26,473 bases of DNA from Candidatus Izemoplasma sp. (GTDB lineage: Bacteria > Bacillota_I > Bacilli_A > Izemoplasmatales > Izemoplasmataceae): assembly GCA_007123975.1 (NCBI GenBank), contig SLFZ01000026.1, positions 1 through 26,473 on the forward strand, read 5' to 3'. The notes beneath the pieces are model-generated. The model ran no database searches and was not told the origin of the DNA. It saw only the letters and a program-made list of their open reading frames with translations. The position numbers and the translations under genes are program-made. Position 1 is the stretch's first letter. Each line of letters starts with the position of its first letter. Of the stretch, positions 6,889-14,153 are shown piece after piece.

Positions 6889-7743
6889 ATGACCTTGAAC
6901 GACACGATTGACCGCCTTATTGACATCGCCTTAACCGAAGACATGCCAGCTGGCGACGTAACCACAGACGCCCTTTTCACGGCCCAACAAAGTCAAGCCC
7001 ACGCCATCGCCAAAGCCGACGGCGTGGTGTCGGGACTCGACGTGTTCGCACGCGTTTTTACCCGCATCGATCCTTCGCTGCACGTGGTTCCCTTCGTGAA
7101 AAACGGCGATTTCGTCCAAACAGGGACGACCATCGCACGCGTTGAAGGCGCCAACGCAGTCATTTTAAAGGCCGAACGGACCGCCCTCAACATGCTGCAA
7201 CGGATGAGTGGCATCGCCACCGAAACGCGCCGCTACGTGGATGCGGTTAAGCACACCTCGTGTAAGATTCTCGATACCCGCAAGACCGCGCCTGGATTGC
7301 GTGAACTTGACAAACGCGCCGTGCGCGAAGGCGGCGGCACCAACCACCGCCAATCCTTGTCGGATATGGCGATGCTTAAAGACAACCATATCACAGCCGC
7401 CGGTGGCATTTCCAAGGCCGTCGAAAAGGTGCGCAGCCGCGTTGGTGAAACGATTAAAATCGAAGTCGAAGTCGATACCATCGACGGCTTTAAAGAAGCG
7501 CTAACGACCTCCGCCGACTGGATCATGCTCGACAACATGGACCTAGTGACCATGCGCCGTTGTGTGGAACTCAACACGACCGGAAAAGTGCTTGAAGCAA
7601 GCGGAAACATGACTCTAGATCGCGTGGCATCGGTTGCCGAAACGGGTGTTGATTGCTTGTCTGTTGGCGCGTTGACGCATTCTGTGCAAGCGTTTGACGT
7701 TAGCCTTAAATTTATCGACAAAGCGGGTGAGAACCATGGATAA
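6889..7743 (+). CDS. nadC: nicotinate-nucleotide pyrophosphorylase (quinolinate phosphoribosyltransferase)
   Basis: NadC converts quinolinate and PRPP to nicotinate mononucleotide, CO2 and pyrophosphate. The 284-residue protein shows the family signatures: ALTEDMPAGDVTTDAL at the N-terminus, RTALNMLQRMSGIATETRRY, the active-site segments DTRKTAPGLRELDKRAV and GGGTNHRQSLSDMAMLKDNHI (split), IEVEVDTIDGFKEAL, and LEASGNMTLDRVASVAETGV near the C-terminus. ATG 6889 is preceded directly by an in-frame GTG 6886; neither has a strong SD. Its 3' end overlaps nadA by 8 bases, so translation is probably coupled. First gene of a nadCAB operon. Confidence 0.96.
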   Translation: MTLNDTIDRLIDIALTEDMPAGDVTTDALFTAQQSQAHAIAKADGVVSGLDVFARVFTRIDPSLHVVPFVKNGDFVQTGTTIARVEGANAVILKAERTALNMLQRMSGIATETRRYVDAVKHTSCKILDTRKTAPGLRELDKRAVREGGGTNHRQSLSDMAMLKDNHITAAGGISKAVEKVRSRVGETIKIEVEVDTIDGFKEALTTSADWIMLDNMDLVTMRRCVELNTTGKVLEASGNMTLDRVASVAETGVDCLSVGALTHSVQAFDVSLKFIDKAGENHG

Positions 7744-8650
7744 ACAAACCATGATCAACGACATCAAACGTCTAAAAGAAGAGAAGAACGCCGTGATTTT
7801 GGCGCATTACTATCAACTTCCCGAGGTGCAAGATATTGCTGACTTTATCGGCGATTCCTACGCCCTCAGCAAACAAGCCGCAAACACAAGCGCCGACACC
7901 ATTGTCTTTTGCGGCGTGCATTTCATGGCCGAGACGGCCAAGTTGCTGTCGCCGGATAAAACCGTACTTTTGCCAGAAATCGACGCCGGATGCCCGATGG
8001 CCGACCGCATCACGGCGGCGCAGCTGGCCGCCTACAAGGCAAAAAACCCCGACCGCACCGTGGTCTGTTATGTCAACTCGACAGCCGGGGTGAAGGCGTT
8101 ATCGGATGTGTGTGTGACCAGTTCAAATGCTGAAAAAATCCTCGCGCACTACAAGGACCATAAAATCCTCTACGTGCCGGATAAAAACCTTGGCAATTAC
8201 GCCAAACGCAAGTATAACCTCGACCTTGAAGCCTGGCCGGGGTTTTGCTGCATCCACAACGATCTCACGGTCGAGTTGGTTGACGCAATGCGTGAAAAAC
8301 ACCCCGAAGCGGCCTTTATCGTTCACCCGGAAGCGCCGCTTGACGTCCTTGACAAAGCCGATTACATCGGCGGTACCAAAGGCTTGATCGAGTTTGTCAA
8401 GCAATCACCCTACAAACGCTACATCGTCGGCACCGAAGAAGGCATCTTGCACCAAATGAGAAAAGAAGCCCCCGACAAAGACGTTGTCGTTTTAACGCCT
8501 GAACTGCGCTGTTACGACATGAAAAAGACAACGCTCGAAAGCGTTCACCGGGCCCTAAAAACCGATACGTACGCCATTGAAGTCGATTCGAGCGTTGCCG
8601 CAGGTGCACGCCGTGCCATCGACCGGATGATGGCGTTGAGCGAACAATGA
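7736..8650 (+). CDS. nadA: quinolinate synthase (4Fe-4S)
   Basis: NadA condenses iminoaspartate, made by NadB, with dihydroxyacetone phosphate to give quinolinate. The start ATG 7736 follows GGTGAG (7725-7730); a longer frame would extend into nadC. The 304-residue protein has the expected short form with three cluster cysteines: Cys86 in DAGCPMAD, Cys171 in GFCCIH (the GxCxxH motif) and Cys259 in ELRCYDM. The substrate motifs AHYYQLPEVQD (23-33), GDSYALS and YVNSTAGVKAL are present. An extra Cys172 next to the ligand is unusual but probably harmless. The TGA stop overlaps the nadB ATG (ATGA). Confidence 0.97.
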   Translation: MDKQTMINDIKRLKEEKNAVILAHYYQLPEVQDIADFIGDSYALSKQAANTSADTIVFCGVHFMAETAKLLSPDKTVLLPEIDAGCPMADRITAAQLAAYKAKNPDRTVVCYVNSTAGVKALSDVCVTSSNAEKILAHYKDHKILYVPDKNLGNYAKRKYNLDLEAWPGFCCIHNDLTVELVDAMREKHPEAAFIVHPEAPLDVLDKADYIGGTKGLIEFVKQSPYKRYIVGTEEGILHQMRKEAPDKDVVVLTPELRCYDMKKTTLESVHRALKTDTYAIEVDSSVAAGARRAIDRMMALSEQ

Positions 8651-10146
8651 ACACGCACAAAGCCGACGTCATCATCGTCGGAGCCGGCTTATCCGGCCTT
8701 TACACGGCGCTTTTAATCAACCCTTCACGCCGCGTCATGCTGCTCGTGAAGTCGGCACTAGGCGAAAGCAACTCCAACCTAGCCCAAGGCGGCATCGCCG
8801 CCGAATTAAACCAGGAAAAACAGCTGATTGAAGCCCACATCGACGACACCATCAAAGCCGGGAGTCACCTCAATGACCCCGAAGCCGTGCGCGTGCTCGT
8901 CAACGAAGCCCACGACAACATCCGCACCCTTTTATCCCTTGGTGTCGCCTTTGACACCGATGAACACGGCACGATGCGAACGACCCGCGAGGGAGGTCAC
9001 CGCAGCCCGCGCGTGCTTCACAGCGGTGGTGATCAAACCGGAAAAGACATGATTAACGCCCTTCACAGAGCCGTAAAGACACGATCGAACATCGTGGTTC
9101 ACGAAAAAACAACGGCCATCGACCTGCTCGTCGACGACGGGCGGGTGCATGGTTTATCGGCCTTGGATGCGGACCACGACGTCCACATCTATTATGCGCC
9201 ACACACGGTGCTTGCAACCGGCGGCATCGGCGCCGTGTACGCCGCCAGCACCAACAGTCCCGTCGCCACCGGCGATGGCATCGCAATGGCGCTACGGGCC
9301 GGCGTCACGGTCGAAAAGATGGCCTTTATCCAGTTTCATCCGACGGCATTTTTTAACCCGAAACAACCCGAAGGGCAGCGTTTCCTCATCAGTGAAGCCG
9401 TGCGAGGGGAAGGCGCGGTGTTGCGGAACATTGAAGGCGAGGCCTTCATGAAGAAGTACCACCCCGACGCCGATCTCGCACCACGCGACGTCGTCAGCCA
9501 GGCGATTCACCGCGAAATGTACGATACGTGGTGTGACCATGTGACGCTCGATACGCGCCATTTGGACACCGCCACCTTAAAATCACGCTTTCCATCAATC
9601 CATCAAGCGCTTAAAAACCAAGGCATCACCCTGGGCGAAGACTTGATTCCTGTGGCGCCGGTGCAACATTTCACCATCGGTGGCATCAAAACCGACCTCA
9701 ACGGCCAGACCGACATGCCGGGGCTCTATGCGCTTGGCGAATGCGCCTCAACCGGCGCGCACGGCGCCAACCGCTTGGCGTCGAACTCGCTCCTCGAATG
9801 CGTTGTCTTTGGCCGCCGCATCGCCGACACAATCAACCGCGATGAGAAACAAGCCCGCAACATCGCCATCGACGTCGACTTTCCAAGCAGCGCGCCCTAT
9901 AACTACGCCCCGTTGCGCAAGAAGCTCGGGATGATCATGGAAGAACACGCCGGCATCGTCAGAACCGCTAAAGGCCTCACAAAAGCAATAGAAGAACTTG
10001 AGGCCATGGGGAAAACCCTTGCCAAGTACCCGAACCGCCATCCTCGCTACCACGAGATGGTAAACATGATTGACGTGGCCATCGCGGTTGTCGCAGACGC
10101 CCTCGCCCGTCCGACGAGCATCGGCACCCATTTCCGAATCGACTGA
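8647..10146 (+). CDS. nadB: L-aspartate oxidase
   Basis: NadB is a flavoprotein that oxidises L-aspartate to iminoaspartate, the first step of de novo NAD synthesis. The 499-residue protein has the FAD-binding GAGLSGL (12-18), SNLAQGGIAA (43-52), the active-site segments TREGGH (Glu115), FHPTA (His231) and APRDVV (Arg280), then QHFTIGGI and the C-terminal GLYALGECASTGAHGANRLA. The family fold resembles succinate dehydrogenase flavoprotein subunits, but the gene context and SNLAQGG motif favour aspartate oxidase. ATG 8647 overlaps the nadA stop; only a weak SD is visible, consistent with coupled translation. It closes the operon, followed by a terminator at 10283-10317. Confidence 0.97.
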   Translation: MNTHKADVIIVGAGLSGLYTALLINPSRRVMLLVKSALGESNSNLAQGGIAAELNQEKQLIEAHIDDTIKAGSHLNDPEAVRVLVNEAHDNIRTLLSLGVAFDTDEHGTMRTTREGGHRSPRVLHSGGDQTGKDMINALHRAVKTRSNIVVHEKTTAIDLLVDDGRVHGLSALDADHDVHIYYAPHTVLATGGIGAVYAASTNSPVATGDGIAMALRAGVTVEKMAFIQFHPTAFFNPKQPEGQRFLISEAVRGEGAVLRNIEGEAFMKKYHPDADLAPRDVVSQAIHREMYDTWCDHVTLDTRHLDTATLKSRFPSIHQALKNQGITLGEDLIPVAPVQHFTIGGIKTDLNGQTDMPGLYALGECASTGAHGANRLASNSLLECVVFGRRIADTINRDEKQARNIAIDVDFPSSAPYNYAPLRKKLGMIMEEHAGIVRTAKGLTKAIEELEAMGKTLAKYPNRHPRYHEMVNMIDVAIAVVADALARPTSIGTHFRID

Positions 10147-10282
10147 ACGTCTATGCACGGCGCTTCATGAGTGTTTTTGACCCCCGATTTTAGCCATTTT
10201 TGCCCTATTTTCACCAAAAACAGCCCGGAAATCCGCTGTACAAGCCAAATCTTGTGTTTTTGGAGAATTTCGTCGCAAACAC
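10147..10282 (+). other. trailer of the nad operon, with a stem abutting the terminator
   Basis: No gene is seen. TTGTGTTT (10252-10259) pairs perfectly with AAACACAA (10277-10284) over 8 bp; the 3' arm overlaps the first two A residues of the terminator stem. CTATGCACGGCG at 10151-10162 recurs at 10481-10492. Confidence 0.4.
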
Positions 10283-10317
10283 AAAAAACGCGACCCATGA
10301 TGGTGGGCGCGTTTTTT
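10283..10317. terminator. bidirectional intrinsic terminator behind nadB
   Basis: AAAAAACGCG (10283-10292) pairs with CGCGTTTTTT (10308-10317), extended inward by CCCA/TGGG across a one-base bulge, with a 6-nt loop. It ends nadCAB on + and could end rarA on -. Confidence 0.9.
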
Positions 10318-10508
10318 ATTACTTTGGCTTAATAAAAGCATTTTAAGCGTTAGTTAGCCAACAAACTATAGGGGTTTTGTCAGGGCTTTTCATGTGTTTT
10401 TGATGTGTTTCACCATGGTGAATGGCGTGTTATGTCATGACGAATTATGCCACACGTGTTTCCAAAACCGTTTTCGAGCTCTATGCACGGCGGTTTCCGT
10501 GGATTTTG
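10318..10508. other. non-coding spacer with palindromes between nadB terminator and rarA
   Basis: No gene is supported. Visible structure: a stem TTGGCT (10324-10329) with AGCCAA (10356-10361), competing with GCTTAA (10327-10332) and TTAAGC (10343-10348); a tandem ATGTGTTT (10392-10399, 10403-10410); a perfect 14-bp palindrome TTCACCATGGTGAA (10409-10422); GTCATGAC (10434-10441); ACACGTGT (10452-10459); and the second copy of CTATGCACGGCG (10481-10492). On the minus strand this would be the 3' UTR of rarA. Confidence 0.45.
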
Positions 10509-11747
10509 TCATTTCTTGTCATGATTTGTTTTTCGGATGGCCGTATGACGCCCTTTTAAGGCTGCTTCGTACTTTCCGGTGTCGACGCCTTCGTAATAGA
10601 TGGCGTCTTTAAGCGCGTCGGGAAGATACTGCTGGACGACGTGATGATCCGGGTAGTCGTGCGGGTACAAGTAGTCGTCTTTATCCTCAAAATTGGCCAC
10701 GTTTATGAGGTGGTTAGGGATTTTCGGGGTTTTGCCCGCCTCGACGTCGGCGAGGGCCTTGTCGATGGCCTTGACGGCGCTGTTGGATTTGGGTGAAAGC
10801 GCTAGATCGATGGTGAGCGCGGCCAAGGGAATGCGGGCCTCAGGTAAGCCAAGCCGCTCCACGGCCGCGGCGCAGGCATGCATTTTCGCGAAGACCGAGG
10901 GATTCGCCAAGCCGATGTCTTCGTAGGCGATGACGCTCAGGCGGCGGAGGATGCTGTCGAGGTCTTCCATCGCTAAAAGACGCGCTAAATAGTGTAAACT
11001 GGCGTCCACATCGCTGCCGCGAATCGATTTTTGATAGGCCGACAAGATGTTGAAGTAGTTGTCTTCGTCCTTATCGAGGTCCAACGTTGGTGCGAGCAGG
11101 ACCTTTTTGGCTTCTTCAAGGCCGACGCGGACGCCTTGGTGGGTGCTTTCAATCAGCTCCAGCCGGTTGATGGCGGCGCGGATGTCGTTATGGCTTGCTT
11201 TGGCGATGTAGGCGTAGACAGAATCGTCGATCGTCGCCGTCAGTTCCTCGGAAAAACGCGCTTTAATACGCTTTAAATGGCTCACAAGGGCCTCTTCGGT
11301 AATCGGATTCAGTTTAAAGACGTGGGCACGCGAGCGAATCGCCGGATTGACGCTGTGGTAGGGGTTATTGGTCGTAATTCCGACCATGATGACGTCGCCC
11401 TTCTCCACGTGCGGCAACAAATAGTCCTGGACGTCCTTTTTCATGCGGTGAATCTCGTCCACCACCACCAATGCGCCGTAACCGGTGGCTTGTTCCACAA
11501 TCTGTTTAAGCGCCGCTTTGGTGTCAGTAGAGGCGTTGAAGGTGAACGCGCTGAGCCCGAACTGGTCTGCCATGACACTGGCGATCGTGGTTTTTCCGGT
11601 GCCCGGAGGACCGTACAGGATAACACTGGCATGAGCGCTTTGCTCAGCCATTTTTCGTAATACACCGTCGGCGCCAACGAGGTGCGATTGGCCGACGATG
11701 TCGTCGAAGGTTTCGGGGCGTGCGCGGTGCGCAAGCGGTCGTTTCAT
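10509..11747 (-). CDS. rarA: replication-associated recombination protein A (AAA+ ATPase, RarA/MgsA)
   Basis: RarA is a clamp-loader-related AAA+ ATPase that acts at stalled replication forks. The start ATG 11747-11745 is chosen because AAAGGA lies 9 bases upstream; an ATG 9 bases earlier abuts the SD. The 412-residue protein shows RPETFDDIVGQSHLVG at the N-terminus, Walker A GPPGTGKT (46-53), Walker B VVVDEIHR (94-101), sensor 1 TTNNP (125-129) and SVNPAIRSR (132-140). The C-terminal half carries the family tetramerisation region ending in LYPHDYPDHHVVQQYLPD. It is convergent with nadB and divergent from the PHP gene. Confidence 0.97.
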   Translation of the reverse strand: MKRPLAHRARPETFDDIVGQSHLVGADGVLRKMAEQSAHASVILYGPPGTGKTTIASVMADQFGLSAFTFNASTDTKAALKQIVEQATGYGALVVVDEIHRMKKDVQDYLLPHVEKGDVIMVGITTNNPYHSVNPAIRSRAHVFKLNPITEEALVSHLKRIKARFSEELTATIDDSVYAYIAKASHNDIRAAINRLELIESTHQGVRVGLEEAKKVLLAPTLDLDKDEDNYFNILSAYQKSIRGSDVDASLHYLARLLAMEDLDSILRRLSVIAYEDIGLANPSVFAKMHACAAAVERLGLPEARIPLAALTIDLALSPKSNSAVKAIDKALADVEAGKTPKIPNHLINVANFEDKDDYLYPHDYPDHHVVQQYLPDALKDAIYYEGVDTGKYEAALKGRHTAIRKTNHDKK

Positions 11748-11771
11748 GGGCCTCATTCCTTTCGTGCCTTC

Positions 11772-11780
11772 ATTATAGCA
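11772..11780 (-). promoter_or_regulatory. extended -10 promoter of rarA
   Basis: On the minus strand TGCTATAAT lies at 11780-11772 (extended -10). No clear -35 is visible. Transcription would start near 11765, giving a leader of about 18 nt. It mirrors the PHP-gene promoter at 11809-11817. Confidence 0.7.
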
Positions 11781-11808
11781 CGCGACGGTGGCTTGAGCAT
11801 CGAAAACA

Positions 11809-11817
11809 TGCTATAAT
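11809..11817 (+). promoter_or_regulatory. extended -10 promoter of the PHP phosphatase gene
   Basis: TGCTATAAT at 11809-11817 is an extended -10 with no good -35. It forms an exact 9-bp inverted repeat with the rarA promoter element 11772-11780, so the two promoters face away from each other across 28 bases. Confidence 0.72.
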
Positions 11818-11846
11818 GCAAAGGTGCAAAAAATGGAGGAAACGCC

Positions 11847-12638
11847 ATGAAAACCAACTACCATACACACCACAAATACTGTAAACACGCCATCGGCGTG
11901 ACAGAAGACTACGTACAAGAAGCGCTGCGCTTAGGCTTTGACGTGCTCGGCATGTCCGACCATGCCCCAACCGAGACCATCGTCGATCATGCCGATAATG
12001 TCCGCATGGACGCAGAAGACCTCGATAGGTATCTCGATGAGGTTGAAAAGGCAAAACGCGCTCACAAAGGAAATTTGACCATATATAGCGGCCTTGAAGT
12101 TGAGTTTCTAGAGCCAAACCCGGATTATTATAAACGCCTGCGTTCCAGAACCGACTACTTGATCCTGGGACAACACTACATTCGCGATGAATCAGCCCAA
12201 AATTCGCTTGTGTCATCGTTTGCCCTAAAAAAGCCACAACACGTTATCCAATATGCAAAAGACGTTGAGAAAGCCATAGAAAGTGGTTATTTCAGCCTTG
12301 TCGGGCATCCCGACCTATACCTTTGCGGCTATCCGCGCTTTGATGACGCCGCCAAAAAGGCCGCCCACCGCATCTGTAAAGCGGCGAAAAAGCACAACAT
12401 ACCGCTAGAATTCAACGCAAACGGGATTCGCAGAGGCAAGATCCTCACCGACGATGGCGTGCGCTATCCCTACCCGGTGAAGGCCTTTTGGGATATCGCG
12501 AGGGAACATAACTGCACGATAATGCTTAGTTCGGACTGCCACGAGCCCTCGCTTTTATACGACAATGCCGTCAAAGAAGCAGAAGCAATGCTAAAAGCGT
12601 GGAACCTATCAACCATCAATCGTTTGGATTTCAAATGA
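11847..12638 (+). CDS. PHP-domain phosphatase, histidinol-phosphatase (HisJ/HisK-type) family
   Basis: This 263-residue protein has a PHP metal-dependent phosphoesterase fold. Candidate metal ligands are visible: NYHTHH (His6, His8), MSDHAP (Asp38, His39), SGLEVEF (Glu84), LGQHYI (His110), LVGHPDL (His154) and SSDCHEP (Asp230, His232). The closest named family is histidinol-phosphate phosphatase of histidine synthesis, but no other his gene is in the window, so a different sugar- or nucleotide-phosphate substrate remains possible. GGAGG precedes ATG 11847. The TGA stop overlaps the ATG of a 42-codon ORF (ATGA), and a terminator follows at 12856-12891. Confidence 0.88.
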   Translation: MKTNYHTHHKYCKHAIGVTEDYVQEALRLGFDVLGMSDHAPTETIVDHADNVRMDAEDLDRYLDEVEKAKRAHKGNLTIYSGLEVEFLEPNPDYYKRLRSRTDYLILGQHYIRDESAQNSLVSSFALKKPQHVIQYAKDVEKAIESGYFSLVGHPDLYLCGYPRFDDAAKKAAHRICKAAKKHNIPLEFNANGIRRGKILTDDGVRYPYPVKAFWDIAREHNCTIMLSSDCHEPSLLYDNAVKEAEAMLKAWNLSTINRLDFK

Positions 12639-12763
12639 CACCCGCCGAAATTTCGTCTCTAAGCGTTTTTTACACCAAAGACGACGCGATACCCGTCCAA
12701 CGTATAAAACGCGACGAGAGACGATTCGATTTCGTTAAAAATGCCGAGAAAAAGAAGAGGTAA
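12635..12763 (+). CDS. small basic protein, 42 residues, unknown
   Basis: An ATG overlaps the PHP gene stop by four bases and opens a 42-codon frame ending at TAA 12761-12763. The product begins MTPAEISSLSVFYTKDDAIP and ends in a very basic segment (FVKNAEKKKR). There is no separate SD, so expression would depend on translational coupling. No family is recognised. It could be a true small protein or a chance frame; coding-like base use with G+C similar to its neighbour and an abrupt AT-rich change right after its stop favour the former. Confidence 0.45.
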   Translation: MTPAEISSLSVFYTKDDAIPVQRIKRDERRFDFVKNAEKKKR

Positions 12764-12855
12764 ATAAATTGGGTCATTCCTTTCCGGTGAACCCGTTTAA
12801 TTGAAGTCACATGCAATTCAATTGAGATTAAACGTATCAATCGTATTCAAATACG
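12764..12855 (+). ncRNA. candidate structured RNA or structured 3' UTR of the PHP operon
   Basis: An AT-rich stretch holds successive stems: GGGTCA with TGAACCC (about 12773-12794, one bulge); CGTTTAAT (12794-12801) with ATTAAACG (12827-12834), enclosing the inner pair AATTGAA/TTCAATT; and TCGTAT (12841-12846) with ATACGA (12851-12856) around a 4-nt loop. It ends in an intrinsic terminator. No promoter of its own is clear and no known RNA family is recognised, so a 3' UTR is as likely as an independent RNA. Confidence 0.35.
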
Positions 12856-12891
12856 ACCCTGTTCCAGCAAAAGAGCAGGGTTTTATCTTTT
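12856..12891 (+). terminator. intrinsic terminator of the PHP gene transcript
   Basis: ACCCTGTTC (12856-12864) pairs with GAGCAGGGT (12873-12881), nine pairs with one G-T, loop of 8 nt, followed by TTTATCTTTT. Confidence 0.87.
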
Positions 12892-13074
12892 ATCCATTAC
12901 TGCCGATAATATATATTATGTTTACTTGATTATATCGGCCAGGGTATTTGTTATTCACGACTAAGGTGGAAATGTGTAAATCGTTTTTATGTGCTTTTAG
13001 CGTTTTTACTGTGTCGAATTTTTGCCAACCCAAAAATTGAAAATTTCGCATGCTTCTCCGTTTCATGTTTTTCA
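12892..13074. other. AT-rich non-coding spacer upstream of asparaginase
   Basis: No gene is supported. GCCGATA (12902-12908) and TATCGGC (12933-12939) form a perfect 7-bp inverted repeat around an AT-rich centre. A minus-strand frame across this region ends in the inverted repeat and shows no recognisable protein. Composition is clearly richer in A+T than the flanking genes. Confidence 0.45.
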
Positions 13075-13104
13075 TTGTCGCCTTTCTCGCTTTCGTGATA
13101 CAAT
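13075..13104 (+). promoter_or_regulatory. promoter of the asparaginase gene
   Basis: TTGTCG (13075-13080) and the extended -10 TGATACAAT (13096-13104) have an 18-bp spacer. Transcription would start near 13111. The SD-like AGGTGAT precedes ATG 13138. Confidence 0.65.
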
Positions 13105-13137
13105 GCATGTGTAGTTTACTTCTAAGCAGGTGATGGT

Positions 13138-14112
13138 ATGCAAAAGGTTGCGCTCATTTTTACCGGCGGCACGATCGCCATGAAAGTCAATTCTAAACTC
13201 CAAGGTGCCGTCCCCAGCGTGACGCCTGAGGAGATTGTCTCGGCGATTGCCGAGTACACGCCGTATGAGAATCTTGAAACGTTTGAGTTCTCCAAACTTC
13301 CGAGTCCTTCTATCACCCCCGATAAAATGCATGAGCTTAAATCGATTATCGATGGATACCTTGAAAATCCTGCATTTGCTGGTGTTGTGGTGGTTCATGG
13401 AACGGACACGCTTGAGGAAACCGCCTTTTATCTTGATATTGTGTCAAGCAGCGATAAACCCGTGGTGTTGACAGGATCGATGAAAAACGCCAGCGAGCTC
13501 GGCTACGACGGGTTAACAAACCTTGTCTCGAGCATCAAAGTCGTGTTAGAGCCAACATCTCGAGGAAAAGGTGTGCTCGTGGTCATGAACTACGCAATCA
13601 ACTCAGCGTGGGAAGTCACAAAAACCCACACGTTGAACCTTGATACGTTCCAAAGTGTTGAATTTGGGCCGCTTGGCATCATCGACGACGAAGACGTCAT
13701 CTATTTCCGTGAACGCACGCAGCGCAAGGCGTTGAACCTCAAAAGCGCCTTTAGTGACGATGTGCATCTTCTCAAGGTGTATGCGGGGATGGGTGGTGAA
13801 CTCATTGATGCACTCGTGGATTCCGGTGCAAAAGGCATCGTGCTTGAAGCCTTAGGCCGCGGCAATGTGCCGGCGACGATGATGGATGCGATAAAAAACG
13901 CCCGTCAAGCAGGCGTTGCGATTGTCATTGTATCGCGCTGCATCGGTGGCCGCGTGCTCGACACGTATGGATATATTGGCGGCGGGAAGGATCTTGTGCG
14001 CCACGGATGCATGCTCGGGGGAAATTTGAGCGGACCAAAAGCGCGGGTTTTGCTCATGGTTGCGCTGAGTAATGGACTTTCACGCAAAGAAATTGAGCGC
14101 CTCTTCGCCTAA
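13138..14112 (+). CDS. L-asparaginase (bacterial type I/II family, cytoplasmic)
   Basis: The enzyme hydrolyses L-asparagine to L-aspartate and ammonia. The 324-residue protein shows both active-site signatures: FTGGTIA with the nucleophile Thr12, and VVHGTDTLEETAFYL with Thr89 and Asp90. Lys162 in EVTKTHT completes the second triad, at the same numbering as the well-studied E. coli enzymes. There is no signal peptide, so it should be cytoplasmic, as in type I. An Asp-tRNA/Glu-tRNA amidotransferase GatD is related but has a long N-terminal barrel that is absent here. The gene is monocistronic with its own promoter and terminator; its product, aspartate, would feed NadB among other uses. Confidence 0.93.
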   Translation: MQKVALIFTGGTIAMKVNSKLQGAVPSVTPEEIVSAIAEYTPYENLETFEFSKLPSPSITPDKMHELKSIIDGYLENPAFAGVVVVHGTDTLEETAFYLDIVSSSDKPVVLTGSMKNASELGYDGLTNLVSSIKVVLEPTSRGKGVLVVMNYAINSAWEVTKTHTLNLDTFQSVEFGPLGIIDDEDVIYFRERTQRKALNLKSAFSDDVHLLKVYAGMGGELIDALVDSGAKGIVLEALGRGNVPATMMDAIKNARQAGVAIVIVSRCIGGRVLDTYGYIGGGKDLVRHGCMLGGNLSGPKARVLLMVALSNGLSRKEIERLFA

Positions 14113-14119
14113 AAAATAC

Positions 14120-14148
14120 AAAACGCGACCGGTTGGTCGCGTTTTTTT
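14120..14148. terminator. bidirectional intrinsic terminator between asparaginase and ruvA
   Basis: AAACGCGACC (14121-14130) pairs with GGTCGCGTTT (14135-14144) around the loop GGTT, followed by T residues to 14148. On the minus strand the stem is followed by TTTTGTATTTTTT, so it can also end the ruvA operon. Confidence 0.92.
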
Positions 14149-14153
14149 GCGTT

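Noticed and set aside
6729..6911. 60-codon plus-strand frame with AGGAAGAAG upstream, before nadC
   Set aside because: It overlaps the nadC start by over 20 bases, crosses the nadC promoter, and shows no recognisable protein features. It could be a leader peptide, but nothing supports that.
10252..10317. Possible riboswitch or attenuator from the overlapping stem and terminator behind nadB
   Set aside because: It is downstream of nadB and upstream of no same-strand gene for over 1.5 kb, so control of transcription readthrough would have no target. Kept only as a trailer structure.
12890..13108. 72-codon minus-strand frame in the AT-rich spacer before asparaginase
   Set aside because: It runs through an inverted repeat and the asparaginase promoter, lacks an SD, and has no family resemblance. 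Probably chance in AT-rich DNA.
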